Origin: Anaerolineales bacterium
Lineage (GTDB): Bacteria; Chloroflexota; Anaerolineae; Anaerolineales; Villigracilaceae
Reading direction: 5' to 3'
Length of the DNA stretch: 64,000 nucleotides
Assembly (NCBI GenBank): GCA_016789025.1
Contig: JAEURC010000052.1
Span: 1-64,000, forward strand
Shown: positions 33,916-41,715 of the stretch, piece after piece
Position numbering within the stretch: position 1 is the first letter of the stretch
Layout: each line of letters begins with the position of its first letter
Made by a program: the position numbers and the translations under genes
The notes under the pieces: model-generated
The model's database searches: none
Told to the model about the DNA's origin: nothing
The model's input: only the letters and a program-made list of their open reading frames with translations

Positions 33916-34554
33916 TTAGAACATACTCAACTGTTTCGGATTATCTTCTTGCGACCCCTCAACCTTCATCACCGGCGCAGACTTTCCCAAACCTTTGCGA
34001 GCCTGTTCCAACAACTCGGGAAGTTTTGCAAAATCAGCCAAAATCGCGGGCTTGAGCGCGGCTTGGTGCAGCGCCGCGGCGGGATGGAACATCGCGATCA
34101 CGTAGCGCTCGCCGACTTTCTTCATCTGCCCATGCACCGCGCTGATCTTCGCGCCGGGGAAAAATTTATTCATCGAGAAACGTCCCAGCGTGACGATGAT
34201 GCTTGGGTTGATCGCCTCGATCTGCCGTTCGAGATATTCGTTGCACGCGGCGAGTTCCTCCGGCAGCGGATCGCGGTTTTCGGGCGGGCGGCATTTTACC
34301 ACGTTGCCGATCCACACATCCGCGCGCGTCACTCCCGCCTGCGCGAGCAGTTGATCGAGAAATTTTCCCGCCGCGCCCACGAACGAACGTCCTTGCTCGT
34401 TTTCGTGAAAGCCCGGTCCCTCGCCGATGAACATGATCTCGGCAGTGGCGGGTCCCTCGCCCGGCACAGACTTCTTGCGGGTGTGATGCAACGCGCAATT
34501 CACACACACGGTCACTTCTTTGGCAATTTGGGCAAGAGTTTCTTCAGCGGTCAT
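33916..34554 (-). CDS. Family 4 uracil-DNA glycosylase
   Basis: 212 residues from the ATG at 34554 (GGAG six bases upstream). Family 4 features: Cys17 and Cys20 (CVNC), Cys88 (KCRPPENRDPLPEE) and Cys104, the expected 4Fe-4S ligands; FIGEGPGFHE (motif with the catalytic-loop Glu) and FHPAAAL. It removes uracil from DNA to begin base excision repair. The C-terminus reads PKQLSMF, resembling the bacterial sliding-clamp-binding consensus QL(S/D)LF. It follows REPIN copy D; the upstream same-strand gene is rimI. Confidence 0.93.
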   Translation of the reverse strand: MTAEETLAQIAKEVTVCVNCALHHTRKKSVPGEGPATAEIMFIGEGPGFHENEQGRSFVGAAGKFLDQLLAQAGVTRADVWIGNVVKCRPPENRDPLPEELAACNEYLERQIEAINPSIIVTLGRFSMNKFFPGAKISAVHGQMKKVGERYVIAMFHPAAALHQAALKPAILADFAKLPELLEQARKGLGKSAPVMKVEGSQEDNPKQLSMF

Positions 34555-34574
34555 AGATTCTCCATAATATAACG

Positions 34575-34694
34575 TTGGTTGAGCGCAAGCAGTCGAAACC
34601 AACGATGTTCAAGAAAAAACTTGTAACAAAATTTTCTTTATGCGCTGGTGGTCTCGATACGCTCCTCGTTTCACTCGTCGCTACTCGACCACCG
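34575..34694. repeat. REPIN-like paired palindromic repeat, copy D
   Basis: Short unit 1 (34575-34603) TTGGTTGAG to TCGAAACCAACG; centre ACTTGTAACAAAATTTTC; unit 2 (34647-34694) GGTGGTCTCGATACG to CTACTCGACCACCG. Unit 2 overlaps the end of rimI and contains its stop codon. Confidence 0.85.
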
Positions 34695-35133
34695 ATATAT
34701 TTTCAAGCGTCATCAAAATCGCATCCTCGCTATTATCCTTGTAATAACGCGGACGACGCCCCGATTCCTCAAAACCAAATTTACGATACATCTCTTGCGC
34801 GGCGGCGTTACTCTCGCGCACCTCTAACACCGATGTCACCGCGCCTTCGCTCCTCATATACTCCAACGCATGAATCAACAACTTGCTCGCAACGCCTCGC
34901 CGACGAAACTCGGGATGCGTCGCAATCGTCGCGATGTGCGCCTCGTCAACCAGCAGCCACGCCACGATCATGCCGACAATTTTTCCATCCTCTTCCGCGA
35001 TCCACGCGCGCGAGGCGGGGTTATCCGTGATCTCGAATCGAAACGACCGTTCGGGCCACGGCAAACTGAACGATACTTGATCAATCGCGATCACCTGCGC
35101 AAGGTCTTCGAGAGTCATGCGGCGGATGTTCAT
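34681..35133 (-). CDS. rimI: Ribosomal-protein-alanine N-acetyltransferase RimI
   Basis: 150-residue GNAT protein. IRRMTLEDLAQVIAIDQVSFSLPWPERSF is the RimI N-terminal signature; VGMIVAWLLVDEAHIATIATHPEFRRRGVASKLL contains the acetyl-CoA loop (RRRGVA) and VRESNAAAQEMYRKFGFEESGRRPRYY the C-terminal motif. It acetylates ribosomal protein S18 in known cases. It overlaps tsaB by 4 bp (ATGA), completing tsaE-tsaB-rimI. The final SVVE and stop are encoded by a REPIN unit. Confidence 0.93.
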   Translation of the reverse strand: MNIRRMTLEDLAQVIAIDQVSFSLPWPERSFRFEITDNPASRAWIAEEDGKIVGMIVAWLLVDEAHIATIATHPEFRRRGVASKLLIHALEYMRSEGAVTSVLEVRESNAAAQEMYRKFGFEESGRRPRYYKDNSEDAILMTLENISVVE

Positions 35134-35795
35134 GTCTCGATCGGCGCGGCGGTGTGCAAATAGATTGGCGCAAGCGAAGCCGCGTCATCCACGTCGCCGT
35201 TTTGAAAACGCGCCCACGCGAGTTTTGCCAACATCGCGGGCTTGCGTTGCGACTCTTCAAGTGAAGTTAACTGCGCGTTTGGATTCGATTCAATTTTTTG
35301 ACGAACTTCGCCCGTGAACTCTCCGCACACCACAGACGGACTCGCTGCTTCATCCTTTATCGCTTCGACCGACACGACTCTTGCCGGACCCTCAGCCTGC
35401 CACAGTTTCCTGACGCTCTTATACCAACCCAAAGCGTACCTCCCGCGCCCGGCTCCAATCGCCACCGCCAGCGGAAGATTCGACTCGGGCAATGCGCGCG
35501 CGAGGATATCGAGAGTCGGAATCCCGATCAACGGAATGTTCCGCGCAAAAGCGATTCCCTTCGCCAGCGCGAGACCGACTCGCAAACTTGTAAATGAACC
35601 GGGACCGATGGCGACTCCCACAGCCGTGACGTTTTCCATTTTCAAATTATTGGAAGTCAGCAATTCTTGAATCGCCGGCGCAAGTTCCACCGTATGATGT
35701 TGACTGCTCCGCCACGCACGCTCGCCGATGACTTGTTCGCCATCGTAGATCGCCAGCCCCATCCATTCATTGGATGTGTCCACAGCCAGCAACAT
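35130..35795 (-). CDS. tsaB: tRNA t6A37 biosynthesis protein TsaB
   Basis: 221 residues from the ATG at 35795, overlapping the tsaE stop as TGATG (a GTG one codon earlier is also open). MLLAVDTSNEWMGLAIYDGEQVIGE, QHHTVELAPAIQELL and VGVAIGPGSFTSLRVGLALAKGIA are the TsaB signatures. It is the non-catalytic ASKHA partner of TsaD in attaching threonylcarbamoyl to A37 of ANN-decoding tRNAs. tsaD is not in this window. Confidence 0.95.
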   Translation of the reverse strand: MLLAVDTSNEWMGLAIYDGEQVIGERAWRSSQHHTVELAPAIQELLTSNNLKMENVTAVGVAIGPGSFTSLRVGLALAKGIAFARNIPLIGIPTLDILARALPESNLPLAVAIGAGRGRYALGWYKSVRKLWQAEGPARVVSVEAIKDEAASPSVVCGEFTGEVRQKIESNPNAQLTSLEESQRKPAMLAKLAWARFQNGDVDDAASLAPIYLHTAAPIET

Positions 35796-36280
35796 CACTT
35801 GCCTCCGCGAAGAATTTCGAGCAAGGCTTCATATCGCTTGCCGTGCGCGTTGAATTTTAATTCGCGTTCTTCTTCGCCCGATGGAGTGAACTCCACCCAC
35901 AAGCGTTCATTTGGAATGAGACCTTGCATCCGCTCGGGCCACTCGACGATCAGCGCGCCTTCCGCGAGCATCGAGTCGAGGTCGAGCTCCTCAGCCTCCC
36001 CCGTCGAATCGAGGCGGTAGGCGTCCATGTGAAAAAGTTGACCTCCGTCGGCGCGGCGATACATGTTGACCAGAATAAACGTCGGGCTGGAAACCGAATC
36101 GGTTGAACCCCATCCCTGCGCGATGCCTTGCACGAACGTCGTCTTGCCCGCGCCGAGATCGCCCTGCAAACAGATCATGTCGCCGGTTTGCAACGCCTCG
36201 CCCAAACGCATTCCAAGATGGCGCGTCTGTTCGGGATTGTGACTTTTCACTTCGATGGTGTGTGAATCAATTGCAAACAT
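35795..36280 (-). CDS. tsaE: tRNA t6A37 biosynthesis ATPase TsaE
   Basis: 161 residues. Walker A GDLGAGKTTFVQGIAQGWG (40-58), SPTFILVNMYRRADG, HMDAYRLDSTGEAEEL and EWPERMQGLIP are the TsaE family motifs. It supports turnover of the TsaBD complex. First gene of tsaE-tsaB-rimI. On this strand TATAAT (36293 to 36288) lies 7 bp from the ATG with no Shine-Dalgarno, so a leaderless operon mRNA is likely. Confidence 0.95.
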   Translation of the reverse strand: MFAIDSHTIEVKSHNPEQTRHLGMRLGEALQTGDMICLQGDLGAGKTTFVQGIAQGWGSTDSVSSPTFILVNMYRRADGGQLFHMDAYRLDSTGEAEELDLDSMLAEGALIVEWPERMQGLIPNERLWVEFTPSGEEERELKFNAHGKRYEALLEILRGGK

Positions 36281-36288
36281 CGGGAAGA

Positions 36289-37044
36289 TTATACCGTGAG
36301 GGGTTTACTTCCCAGAAAGGGAAGGATTAACTCCGCTAGTTGGCGGGATGCGGTCTGCGCGGCGCTATGGTTGGCATGGATGATATGGTCTTGAGAGGAT
36401 GGTCGCGGCGTTTCAATGATACGGTCATTGTCCGCCCAGATGAACAAGGTATTGTTCCCCGCCGACAAAAACGGTTGCGCGCCTTCGTGAGAAAGGCTTC
36501 GTAATGTTTCTTTCAAAATTTCGACAGGTTGCGAGCTGATCTCTTGAAACCAGCGCGGAGAGCGTTCGTTCGGCTGTGAATTGAATCCGAGCAAACCGAT
36601 CAGGCAATGCAACCGCGCACCAGAAAGAACCCAGTTTCCAAGTTGGGGGATCATCGTGTCGAGTTGCATGGCTAGGCGAAGCCCCCAAGCCCTTCTCGAT
36701 GAGATTTTCGCGGGGCAGACAAAAATTGCGCGTTCCACGCGGTTGGCGCAGAGGTTCATATAGCGTTCTCCCACGCGCGTGCCGGAGGAATAACTTAGCA
36801 TGCGCCATCGTTCGATCTTCAAAGCGGCGCGTACTTGTTCGACCCCCTCTACTGCCGCGTCAAGATAATTTTGCCCCTTTTTGGGAGGCGGAGAAGAACC
36901 AATGCCGGGCAGTTCGATTTGTATTAACGAGAATTGATCGCGAAGCAGTGGAAGCAGGTCTTCCCAGATGTAGAAGGAGATCCCAAACCCATGGATCAAT
37001 AAGAACGGCTCCCCGCCGCCTTCTATCTTGTAGTTGAGCATCAT
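36289..37044 (-). CDS. Alpha/beta hydrolase
   Basis: 251 residues from MMLNYKIEGGGEPFLLIHGFG. The oxyanion HGFG, the elbow-like SYSSGTRVG (G/S-x-S-x-G) and a late LPFL tail fit the alpha/beta hydrolase fold; the C-terminal His may be DRIIETPRPSSQDHIIHAN. The start overlaps the stop of the upstream glycolipid glycosyltransferase (ATGA), so both are co-translated, suggesting a lipid or glycolipid substrate. The stop lies just upstream of the tsaE promoter. Confidence 0.85.
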   Translation of the reverse strand: MMLNYKIEGGGEPFLLIHGFGISFYIWEDLLPLLRDQFSLIQIELPGIGSSPPPKKGQNYLDAAVEGVEQVRAALKIERWRMLSYSSGTRVGERYMNLCANRVERAIFVCPAKISSRRAWGLRLAMQLDTMIPQLGNWVLSGARLHCLIGLLGFNSQPNERSPRWFQEISSQPVEILKETLRSLSHEGAQPFLSAGNNTLFIWADNDRIIETPRPSSQDHIIHANHSAAQTASRQLAELILPFLGSKPLTV

Positions 37045-38201
37045 CCACTCAAACGCGTCGATAAACCCAGTAACTTGCCAATCGCGCGAGCAATGACGCG
37101 CGCGGCTTCCGGCTTGCCTGCTCGGCGGCAATTTTCAATTACTTTTTTCCGTTCCTCCGGGCGCGATAGCCAGCGCGTCAGCGCACGGACCACATCCTGC
37201 GGCTTGGGCGCCCACACGCCCGCGCCTTCATGTTCTACAAATGTGACATTGCCATCTTCCTGCCCCGGAAGTTTGGAATATAAAATGATCGGCAGTTCAG
37301 CGTTGAGCGCTTCGGCGATTGTGCCGGGACCCGCCTTTGTGACGATGAAGTCGGAGGCGCGCATGAAGTCGGGCATATCGCGCGTGAAGCCGTAAATGAA
37401 TGTTGGGTTCTCCCATTTCTGCGCTTCGAGAGTCGTTTTCAGGCGTTGATTCCGCCCGCACACGATGACCAGCCCCACGTCCAGACCGGAAGCGTCGATC
37501 GCGCGCGCGGTCTTTGCCAGAGGTCCCATCCCCTCGCCGCCGCCGACGAGTAACACGATGGGTTTATCGAGAGTCCACCCCAGTTTTTTTCGGATCACGC
37601 TTTTTCTACCGAGCGGCTTGCAATATTTATTGGCAACAGGAAGCCCAACGACGCGGACTTTTTCGGGAGGCATGTTGTATTTGAGGGCGCGTTGGCGAGC
37701 CAATTGGGTTGGGACGAGGATCAGGTCGGCGCGGTTATCGAACCATAACGCGTGCGTGGTGACCATGTCGGTAACCACTGTGATGAAAGGCGGGCGGTTA
37801 TTTCCAAGGGCTTTGAGCGCAAGGGAATTCGCGCCCAAGTGAACGGTGACGATCAAGTCGGCGGGATGTTCGCGCACAAGGGCTTTCGCCGCGCGACGCG
37901 CAAGGGGCCATGTGGTGGCGGTGATCATGCGCGCGCGGGCGCGTCCATCGGTGGCGTAAAAACTTGCGCTCCACAATCGCGGCGCTTTGACCGCGTACCG
38001 GTACATATCTGCCGTATGATTAAATGGCACCGGCGCGTAATCTTTGAAAAAATCCACCATCTCAGTGGTCACATTGTTTTTGTATTCAATGTGAACCGCT
38101 TCGATGATGGCTTCTGCCGCGGAACGATGCCCGCCTCCGGTGTCGGAGAAGAAAAAGACAATATGAGGCTTTTTAGGAGTTGTTTTTTTCGGTGTCATCA
38201 T
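37041..38201 (-). CDS. Glycolipid glycosyltransferase, MGDG synthase/UgtP family
   Basis: 386 residues. IVFFFSDTGGGHRSAAEAIIEAV is the MGDG synthase N-terminal motif (GGGH), followed by VVTDMVTTHALWFDN and the GT28-like C-terminal domain: VLLVGGGEGMGPL, FIYGFTRDMPDFMRASDFIVTKAGPGTIAEAL and LPGQEDGN. The family transfers sugar from UDP-hexose to diacylglycerol. It overlaps the DUF951 gene by 29 bp upstream and the hydrolase by 4 bp downstream: a three-gene operon, probably for membrane glycolipid synthesis. Confidence 0.92.
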   Translation of the reverse strand: MMTPKKTTPKKPHIVFFFSDTGGGHRSAAEAIIEAVHIEYKNNVTTEMVDFFKDYAPVPFNHTADMYRYAVKAPRLWSASFYATDGRARARMITATTWPLARRAAKALVREHPADLIVTVHLGANSLALKALGNNRPPFITVVTDMVTTHALWFDNRADLILVPTQLARQRALKYNMPPEKVRVVGLPVANKYCKPLGRKSVIRKKLGWTLDKPIVLLVGGGEGMGPLAKTARAIDASGLDVGLVIVCGRNQRLKTTLEAQKWENPTFIYGFTRDMPDFMRASDFIVTKAGPGTIAEALNAELPIILYSKLPGQEDGNVTFVEHEGAGVWAPKPQDVVRALTRWLSRPEERKKVIENCRRAGKPEAARVIARAIGKLLGLSTRLSG

Positions 38202-38385
38202 GTTCCGTCAGGTTGATTTTAAGTCTCTTTGCCAGTTCGCGTCGCGTGAGCATGACGCGCCGACCGCAGCCTTTGCATTCCAGTCCAATATCCGCGCCGA
38301 GGCGCGTCACTGTCCATTCGTAAGAGCCGCAGGGGTGTTGTTTGCGGAGGCGGAGGTGATCGTGGAGGCGGAGGTTGGGGAGCAT
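38173..38385 (-). CDS. DUF951 family protein
   Basis: 70 residues: LRLHDHLRLRKQHPCGSYEW, TVTRLGADIGLECKGCGRRVMLTRREL. The Cys in HPCGSYEW and the CKGC pair suggest a small zinc- or nucleic-acid-binding protein; function is unknown in the family. It leads the operon with the glycolipid transferase, whose start codon lies inside its 3' end. ACCTCC-rich sequence rather than AGGAGG precedes the start, so no Shine-Dalgarno is visible. Confidence 0.9.
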   Translation of the reverse strand: MLPNLRLHDHLRLRKQHPCGSYEWTVTRLGADIGLECKGCGRRVMLTRRELAKRLKINLTEHDDTEKNNS

Positions 38386-38424
38386 GGAGGTAATTGGTAA
38401 ATGATAATTGAGGGTGGAGAAGAG

Positions 38425-38485
38425 GAGAATTGGAGGATTAGAGGATTAGAGAATTGAGACCAGAGATTGGAGACTGGAGATTGGG
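38425..38485. repeat. Octamer/heptamer tract
   Basis: GAGAATTG, GAGGATTA, GAGGATTA, GAGAATTG, AGACCAGA, then GATTGGA, GACTGGA, GATTGGG. It fills most of the gap between the DUF951 and phosphoribosyltransferase genes. Confidence 0.7.
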
Positions 38486-38542
38486 GAACATTATAAATGA
38501 ATCGTGATAAACTTCAGCTGAGATTTGACTGTGGAGAATGGA

Positions 38543-39094
38543 ATGGCTAAACACGAAACTTACGCGGTTGAGATTGCGGGATTAAAACGCGAACTGCCTC
38601 TGTTCGAGATCAAGCCCGGGTTGAAGATCGCGATCCTCAATATTCTAGGCGATACGGAACTGGCGCAGGCTTCCGCGAAGGAATTGGCGAAGAAATTAGC
38701 AGAGAAACAATTCGATGTGTTGGTGACGGCGGAGGCGAAATCCATCCCGCTGGCGTATGCGTTGTCTGTGGAAACAAAAAAGCCTTACGTGGTGCTCCGC
38801 AAGGCGTATAAACTCTACATGGGCGACGCGCTCAAAGCCGAGACGTTGTCCATCACCACAGGTCAACCGCAAACGTTGATCCTTGACGAGAAAGACCGCG
38901 AATTGGTGAAAGGTAAAAATGTTGTGATCGTGGACGATGTGATCAGCACGGGGTCCACGCTTCAAGGTATGCGGATGATCCTCGATAAAGCGGGTTCCAC
39001 GGTTGTAGCGGAGGCGGCCATCTTCACCGAAGGCGATCGCGCCGAATGGATGCACATCGTTTCGCTGGGGCATTTGCCGTTGTTTACGGAGTGA
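38543..39094 (+). CDS. Adenine-phosphoribosyltransferase-like protein
   Basis: 183 residues; GGAG six bases before the ATG at 38543 decides the start. The PRPP-binding loop is VVIVDDVISTGSTLQGM, preceded by LVTAEAKSIPLAYALS and followed by the hood region. The length and AEAKSIPL motif fit the Apt/Xpt group, salvaging purine bases with PRPP, but a PurR-like regulatory role cannot be excluded. A hairpin terminator follows at 39136-39173. Confidence 0.85.
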   Translation: MAKHETYAVEIAGLKRELPLFEIKPGLKIAILNILGDTELAQASAKELAKKLAEKQFDVLVTAEAKSIPLAYALSVETKKPYVVLRKAYKLYMGDALKAETLSITTGQPQTLILDEKDRELVKGKNVVIVDDVISTGSTLQGMRMILDKAGSTVVAEAAIFTEGDRAEWMHIVSLGHLPLFTE

Positions 39095-39098
39095 GGAA

Positions 39099-39206
39099 GT
39101 AGACACGTAGACAGGATAGACAGGTATACACGTGAAAGGCTGTAGGTCGTACAACCTCCAGCCTTCTTTTTTTCCTTGTGTACTTGTTTACGTGTTTCCT
39201 TGTTTA
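39099..39206. repeat. Inverted octamer tracts flanking a terminator
   Basis: GTAGACAC, GTAGACAG, GATAGACAG, GTATACAC (39099-39131) lie on one side; CTTGTGTA, CTTGTTTA, CGTGTTTC, CTTGTTTA (39175-39206) on the other are the same GTANACAN family reversed. The right part contains the end and stop codon of the GIY-YIG gene. Confidence 0.7.
39136..39173 (+). terminator. Terminator of the phosphoribosyltransferase gene
   Basis: AAGGCTG/CAGCCTT and AGGT/ACCT arms (39136-39165) followed by CTTTTTTT. Confidence 0.85.
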
Positions 39207-39469
39207 CGTCGCTTGCCCCTTTTACCGCTCACAATCAACCGCACCTTCCCCTCCCTCTTCATCCTCTTGATAGCGCGCTCGCGTTTCATGGCGGAGGTTC
39301 GATCCGGCTGTTCTTCCACGTACGCCAATTTCACCGGCAGGCGCATCCGCGTGTATTTTGCGCCGCGTCCCTTGTTGTGAACGGTAACGCGCTTTTCGGG
39401 GTCAATTGCCCAGCCCGTGTAATACGTCCCGTCCGCGCATTCGACAATGTAGCAAAAGCAGACGCTCAC
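39188..39469 (-). CDS. GIY-YIG endonuclease-fold protein (YhbQ/UPF0213-like)
   Basis: 93 residues from a GTG at 39469 that overlaps the stop of the upstream gene (GTGA). CYIVECADGTYYTGWAID is the GIY-YIG motif, followed by HNKGRGAKYTRMRLPVKLAYVE and AMKRERAIKRMKREGK, matching the small UPF0213 proteins thought to act on damaged or branched DNA. The C-terminal QGNT and stop are encoded by an octamer repeat. Confidence 0.9.
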   Translation of the reverse strand: MSVCFCYIVECADGTYYTGWAIDPEKRVTVHNKGRGAKYTRMRLPVKLAYVEEQPDRTSAMKRERAIKRMKREGKVRLIVSGKRGKRRKQGNT

Positions 39470-40458
39470 TTTTTATTTTTATTGCGCCCGAATAAATTGC
39501 CCATGAACAACTGGTTCATGCGCGCGCCAAGCGTGACCGAATCCATTTCGGATCGTTGCGCGTCCTGCCAGTCTGCGCGCGCGCGTTCATTGAGCCACCG
39601 ATCTCGCGCCTTGACGGCATTTTCAAGATAGGATAAAACCTCCGCCTCATTCCCATTGTGGATCTGATCGCGCAGCTTCTGCAAAGACGCCATGTACGCG
39701 TCTAACATACGGACCGTGTTCTCGCGGTTTAGCAATGCGGCCTCTCGCAGTGATCCCGCTTCATCATGATAGGCAATTCCCGAAGTGACCGACGCATACG
39801 GGCGCGCAGCCACCTTGCGCGCTTCCGTCCAGCCGGGTTGGTTCACCGTGGCATCAAGAAGCGCCGCCGCCGCTAATTGCGGCAACACGTGCGCAGATGC
39901 CAGTAACCCATCCGCTTCGACCGAATCGGTGAACATCACGCGCGCACCTAACAGGCTGACGAGATTGCTTGCCAGGTCTAACGCTTCGCTGGGCGTGCCG
40001 GCAGGCGCGTTGACGAGGAATAGCCCATCTTTAAAGAGATCGGCGCGCGCAGAGTTCACACCGAGGTCCGTGCCATGCAGGTAATTTGCACCAGCCGCGG
40101 GTGAAAGCCCCACATAATAACGTCCCTGTGGAATCAACTTTCCCACCCACGAGGCAACCTCCCCCTTGGCGGGAGCCGTGTCGAGAATCACCGTGCCCTC
40201 TTGAACGTCTTGGGCGATATACCCAAGCGTGTCGCGTATTTCACTCAGCGGCATGCTGAGCACGACGATGTTCGCGTTGCTAACCGAAGAGGGTAGATTG
40301 ACCTTGATCTCGTCCACCGCGCCGGCTTTTTGTGAAAGACGCGCAACTTCGTAATCTTTATCATGCCCGACTCGTTTGATGTTTTTCTGGTTGGCAAGAG
40401 CCAGCCCGATAGAACTCCCTACCTGCCCCAGACCGAGAATAGTGATTTGAACTGTCAT
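39466..40458 (-). CDS. Prephenate dehydrogenase-like NAD-binding protein
   Basis: 330 residues. N-terminal Rossmann motif ITILGLGQVGSSIGLALANQ, then VVLSMPLSEIRDTLGYIAQ, VILDTAPAKGEVASWV and a helical C-terminal domain with SAHVLPQLAAAALLDATVN, as in TyrA-type dehydrogenases. It probably oxidises prephenate or arogenate for tyrosine synthesis, but no aromatic pathway neighbours confirm it. A TATAAT on its strand (40494 to 40489) gives a leader of about 24 nt containing AAGAGGTC. Confidence 0.8.
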   Translation of the reverse strand: MTVQITILGLGQVGSSIGLALANQKNIKRVGHDKDYEVARLSQKAGAVDEIKVNLPSSVSNANIVVLSMPLSEIRDTLGYIAQDVQEGTVILDTAPAKGEVASWVGKLIPQGRYYVGLSPAAGANYLHGTDLGVNSARADLFKDGLFLVNAPAGTPSEALDLASNLVSLLGARVMFTDSVEADGLLASAHVLPQLAAAALLDATVNQPGWTEARKVAARPYASVTSGIAYHDEAGSLREAALLNRENTVRMLDAYMASLQKLRDQIHNGNEAEVLSYLENAVKARDRWLNERARADWQDAQRSEMDSVTLGARMNQLFMGNLFGRNKNKK

Positions 40459-40741
40459 CTTGACCTCTTGGAATGAATTCGAAGGAATATTATAACGGCA
40501 GTTCCAACAGCCCGCCCGTTAAAGTGCGAGAACCGCGGACGCCGACCGCGGTTCCCTACGAAAGGAGGAGAAGAGAAATCACCTTACGGGGTCAAATTTA
40601 TCATAGTCGACTCCATCGTGCTTGACGCCAAACCTACGATTACCCTACGATTAACCGACGCCCAATACGTTCTGGGAATGTTCATCATAAGCGATAGAGA
40701 AAATCTACGAGAGTCCGATTGGCATAGGGGAGAGTGTGGTT
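40459..40741. repeat. Gene-free gap with hairpin and short direct repeats
   Basis: Holds the tyrA-like promoter, a palindrome GAACCGCGG-N7-CCGCGGTTC (40529-40553) next to CCTACGAAAGG, and duplicated CCTACGATTA words near 40631-40652. No ORF or RNA gene is recognisable. Confidence 0.5.
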
Positions 40742-41674
40742 TCATCCGTTGACTTCTTGAGATGTTGAATCCCGCTTTTGTTTGCCGCCATTTTGCTCCG
40801 CAACTGCGCTATGTTCGAAAAGCCAGAGCAGGAATCCCTTGGAGAGAAATTTCCTCTGCAAATTGACTTTATACCCCTTCCCTGCAAGCGATTCCGCCGT
40901 CGCAATGAACCACTGCCTCGTCCCGTATGTTTTCATCACGGAGGTCTCCCTTGCCGATCGCTTCCATGCTTCGAAGAAATTATAGATCGGCTCGCCGCGC
41001 ACAACGCGATGGATCAAGTTCTTTGGCAGGATGGTTTGAAATTCATCCACATCGAAGCCCAAGCGGAAATTTGTGCTGAATACCAGCGCCTCGAATCTCC
41101 AGTCCTCCAGTTCCCAATCTCTAGTCTCCAACTCTCTACTTCTCTGTTTCCCGGCATCCTCCACACGCCGCGCCACGTTCGCGCACCAAACACTCCCAAA
41201 CGGATTCGAGGTTCCCTCGATCATCAACCCGCCGGGCAAAATATATTGAGCGAGTCGTTCATAGGCGGGAGCGACATCTTTTTCTTCGTACTGACGCAAC
41301 ACGTTGAAGGCGCGGATTAAACGAACACGTTCTCCCTCCTGCAACGGCAAGTTGAATCCGCCCAAACGGAAGAATGTTTTGTCGTCTGCGAATGGCAATG
41401 CGGCTTTTACGCGCTCTTTTTCAATTTCTACGCCGAGGATTTTCAAGTCGGGGTTCACGCGCCGGAAGCGCGACGCGGCTTCGAGCGTGGTACGCGCGTC
41501 GAAGCCGTAGCCGAGGTCGACGAATATCGAGTTGGCGAACCAGCCATCCGTTCGCGAAAGAAGCGATGGTTCGTAGAGCAGGATGAAATTGTCCACGCGG
41601 CGGAGTCGATTGGAGGCGGTTTTGCCGCGAGTGGGAAGTCCCTCTGGTTTTTTTGAGGCGCGTTGATGGGACAT
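40742..41674 (-). CDS. SAM-dependent methyltransferase-like protein
   Basis: 310 residues with a class I methyltransferase core: SIFVDLGYGFDARTTLE (motif I-like), KILGVEIEKERVKAA (acidic ribose-binding) and RLIRAFNVLRQY. Substrate unknown. Residues about 170-192 (GKQRSRELETRDWELEDWRFE) are encoded by a heptamer/octamer tract (41094-41152) and look like an insertion. The ATG directly follows the U-run of the rpoC terminator, leaving no room for a Shine-Dalgarno sequence, so expression may depend on read-through or an internal start. Confidence 0.75.
   Translation of the reverse strand: MSHQRASKKPEGLPTRGKTASNRLRRVDNFILLYEPSLLSRTDGWFANSIFVDLGYGFDARTTLEAASRFRRVNPDLKILGVEIEKERVKAALPFADDKTFFRLGGFNLPLQEGERVRLIRAFNVLRQYEEKDVAPAYERLAQYILPGGLMIEGTSNPFGSVWCANVARRVEDAGKQRSRELETRDWELEDWRFEALVFSTNFRLGFDVDEFQTILPKNLIHRVVRGEPIYNFFEAWKRSARETSVMKTYGTRQWFIATAESLAGKGYKVNLQRKFLSKGFLLWLFEHSAVAEQNGGKQKRDSTSQEVNG
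41094..41152. repeat. In-frame heptamer/octamer tract in the methyltransferase
   Basis: AATCTCC, AGTCCTCC, AGTTCCC, AATCTCT, AGTCTCC, AACTCTCT, ACTTCTCT, GTTTCCC in sequence. Confidence 0.7.
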
Positions 41675-41709
41675 AAAAAAATTGGGACACGGTAATTGCC
41701 GTGTCCCAA
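41675..41709 (-). terminator. rpoC terminator
   Basis: TTGGGACACGG (41682-41692), 6-nt loop, CCGTGTCCCAA (41699-41709); on the minus strand it is followed by seven T residues. Confidence 0.93.
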
Positions 41710-41715
41710 GGTTTG

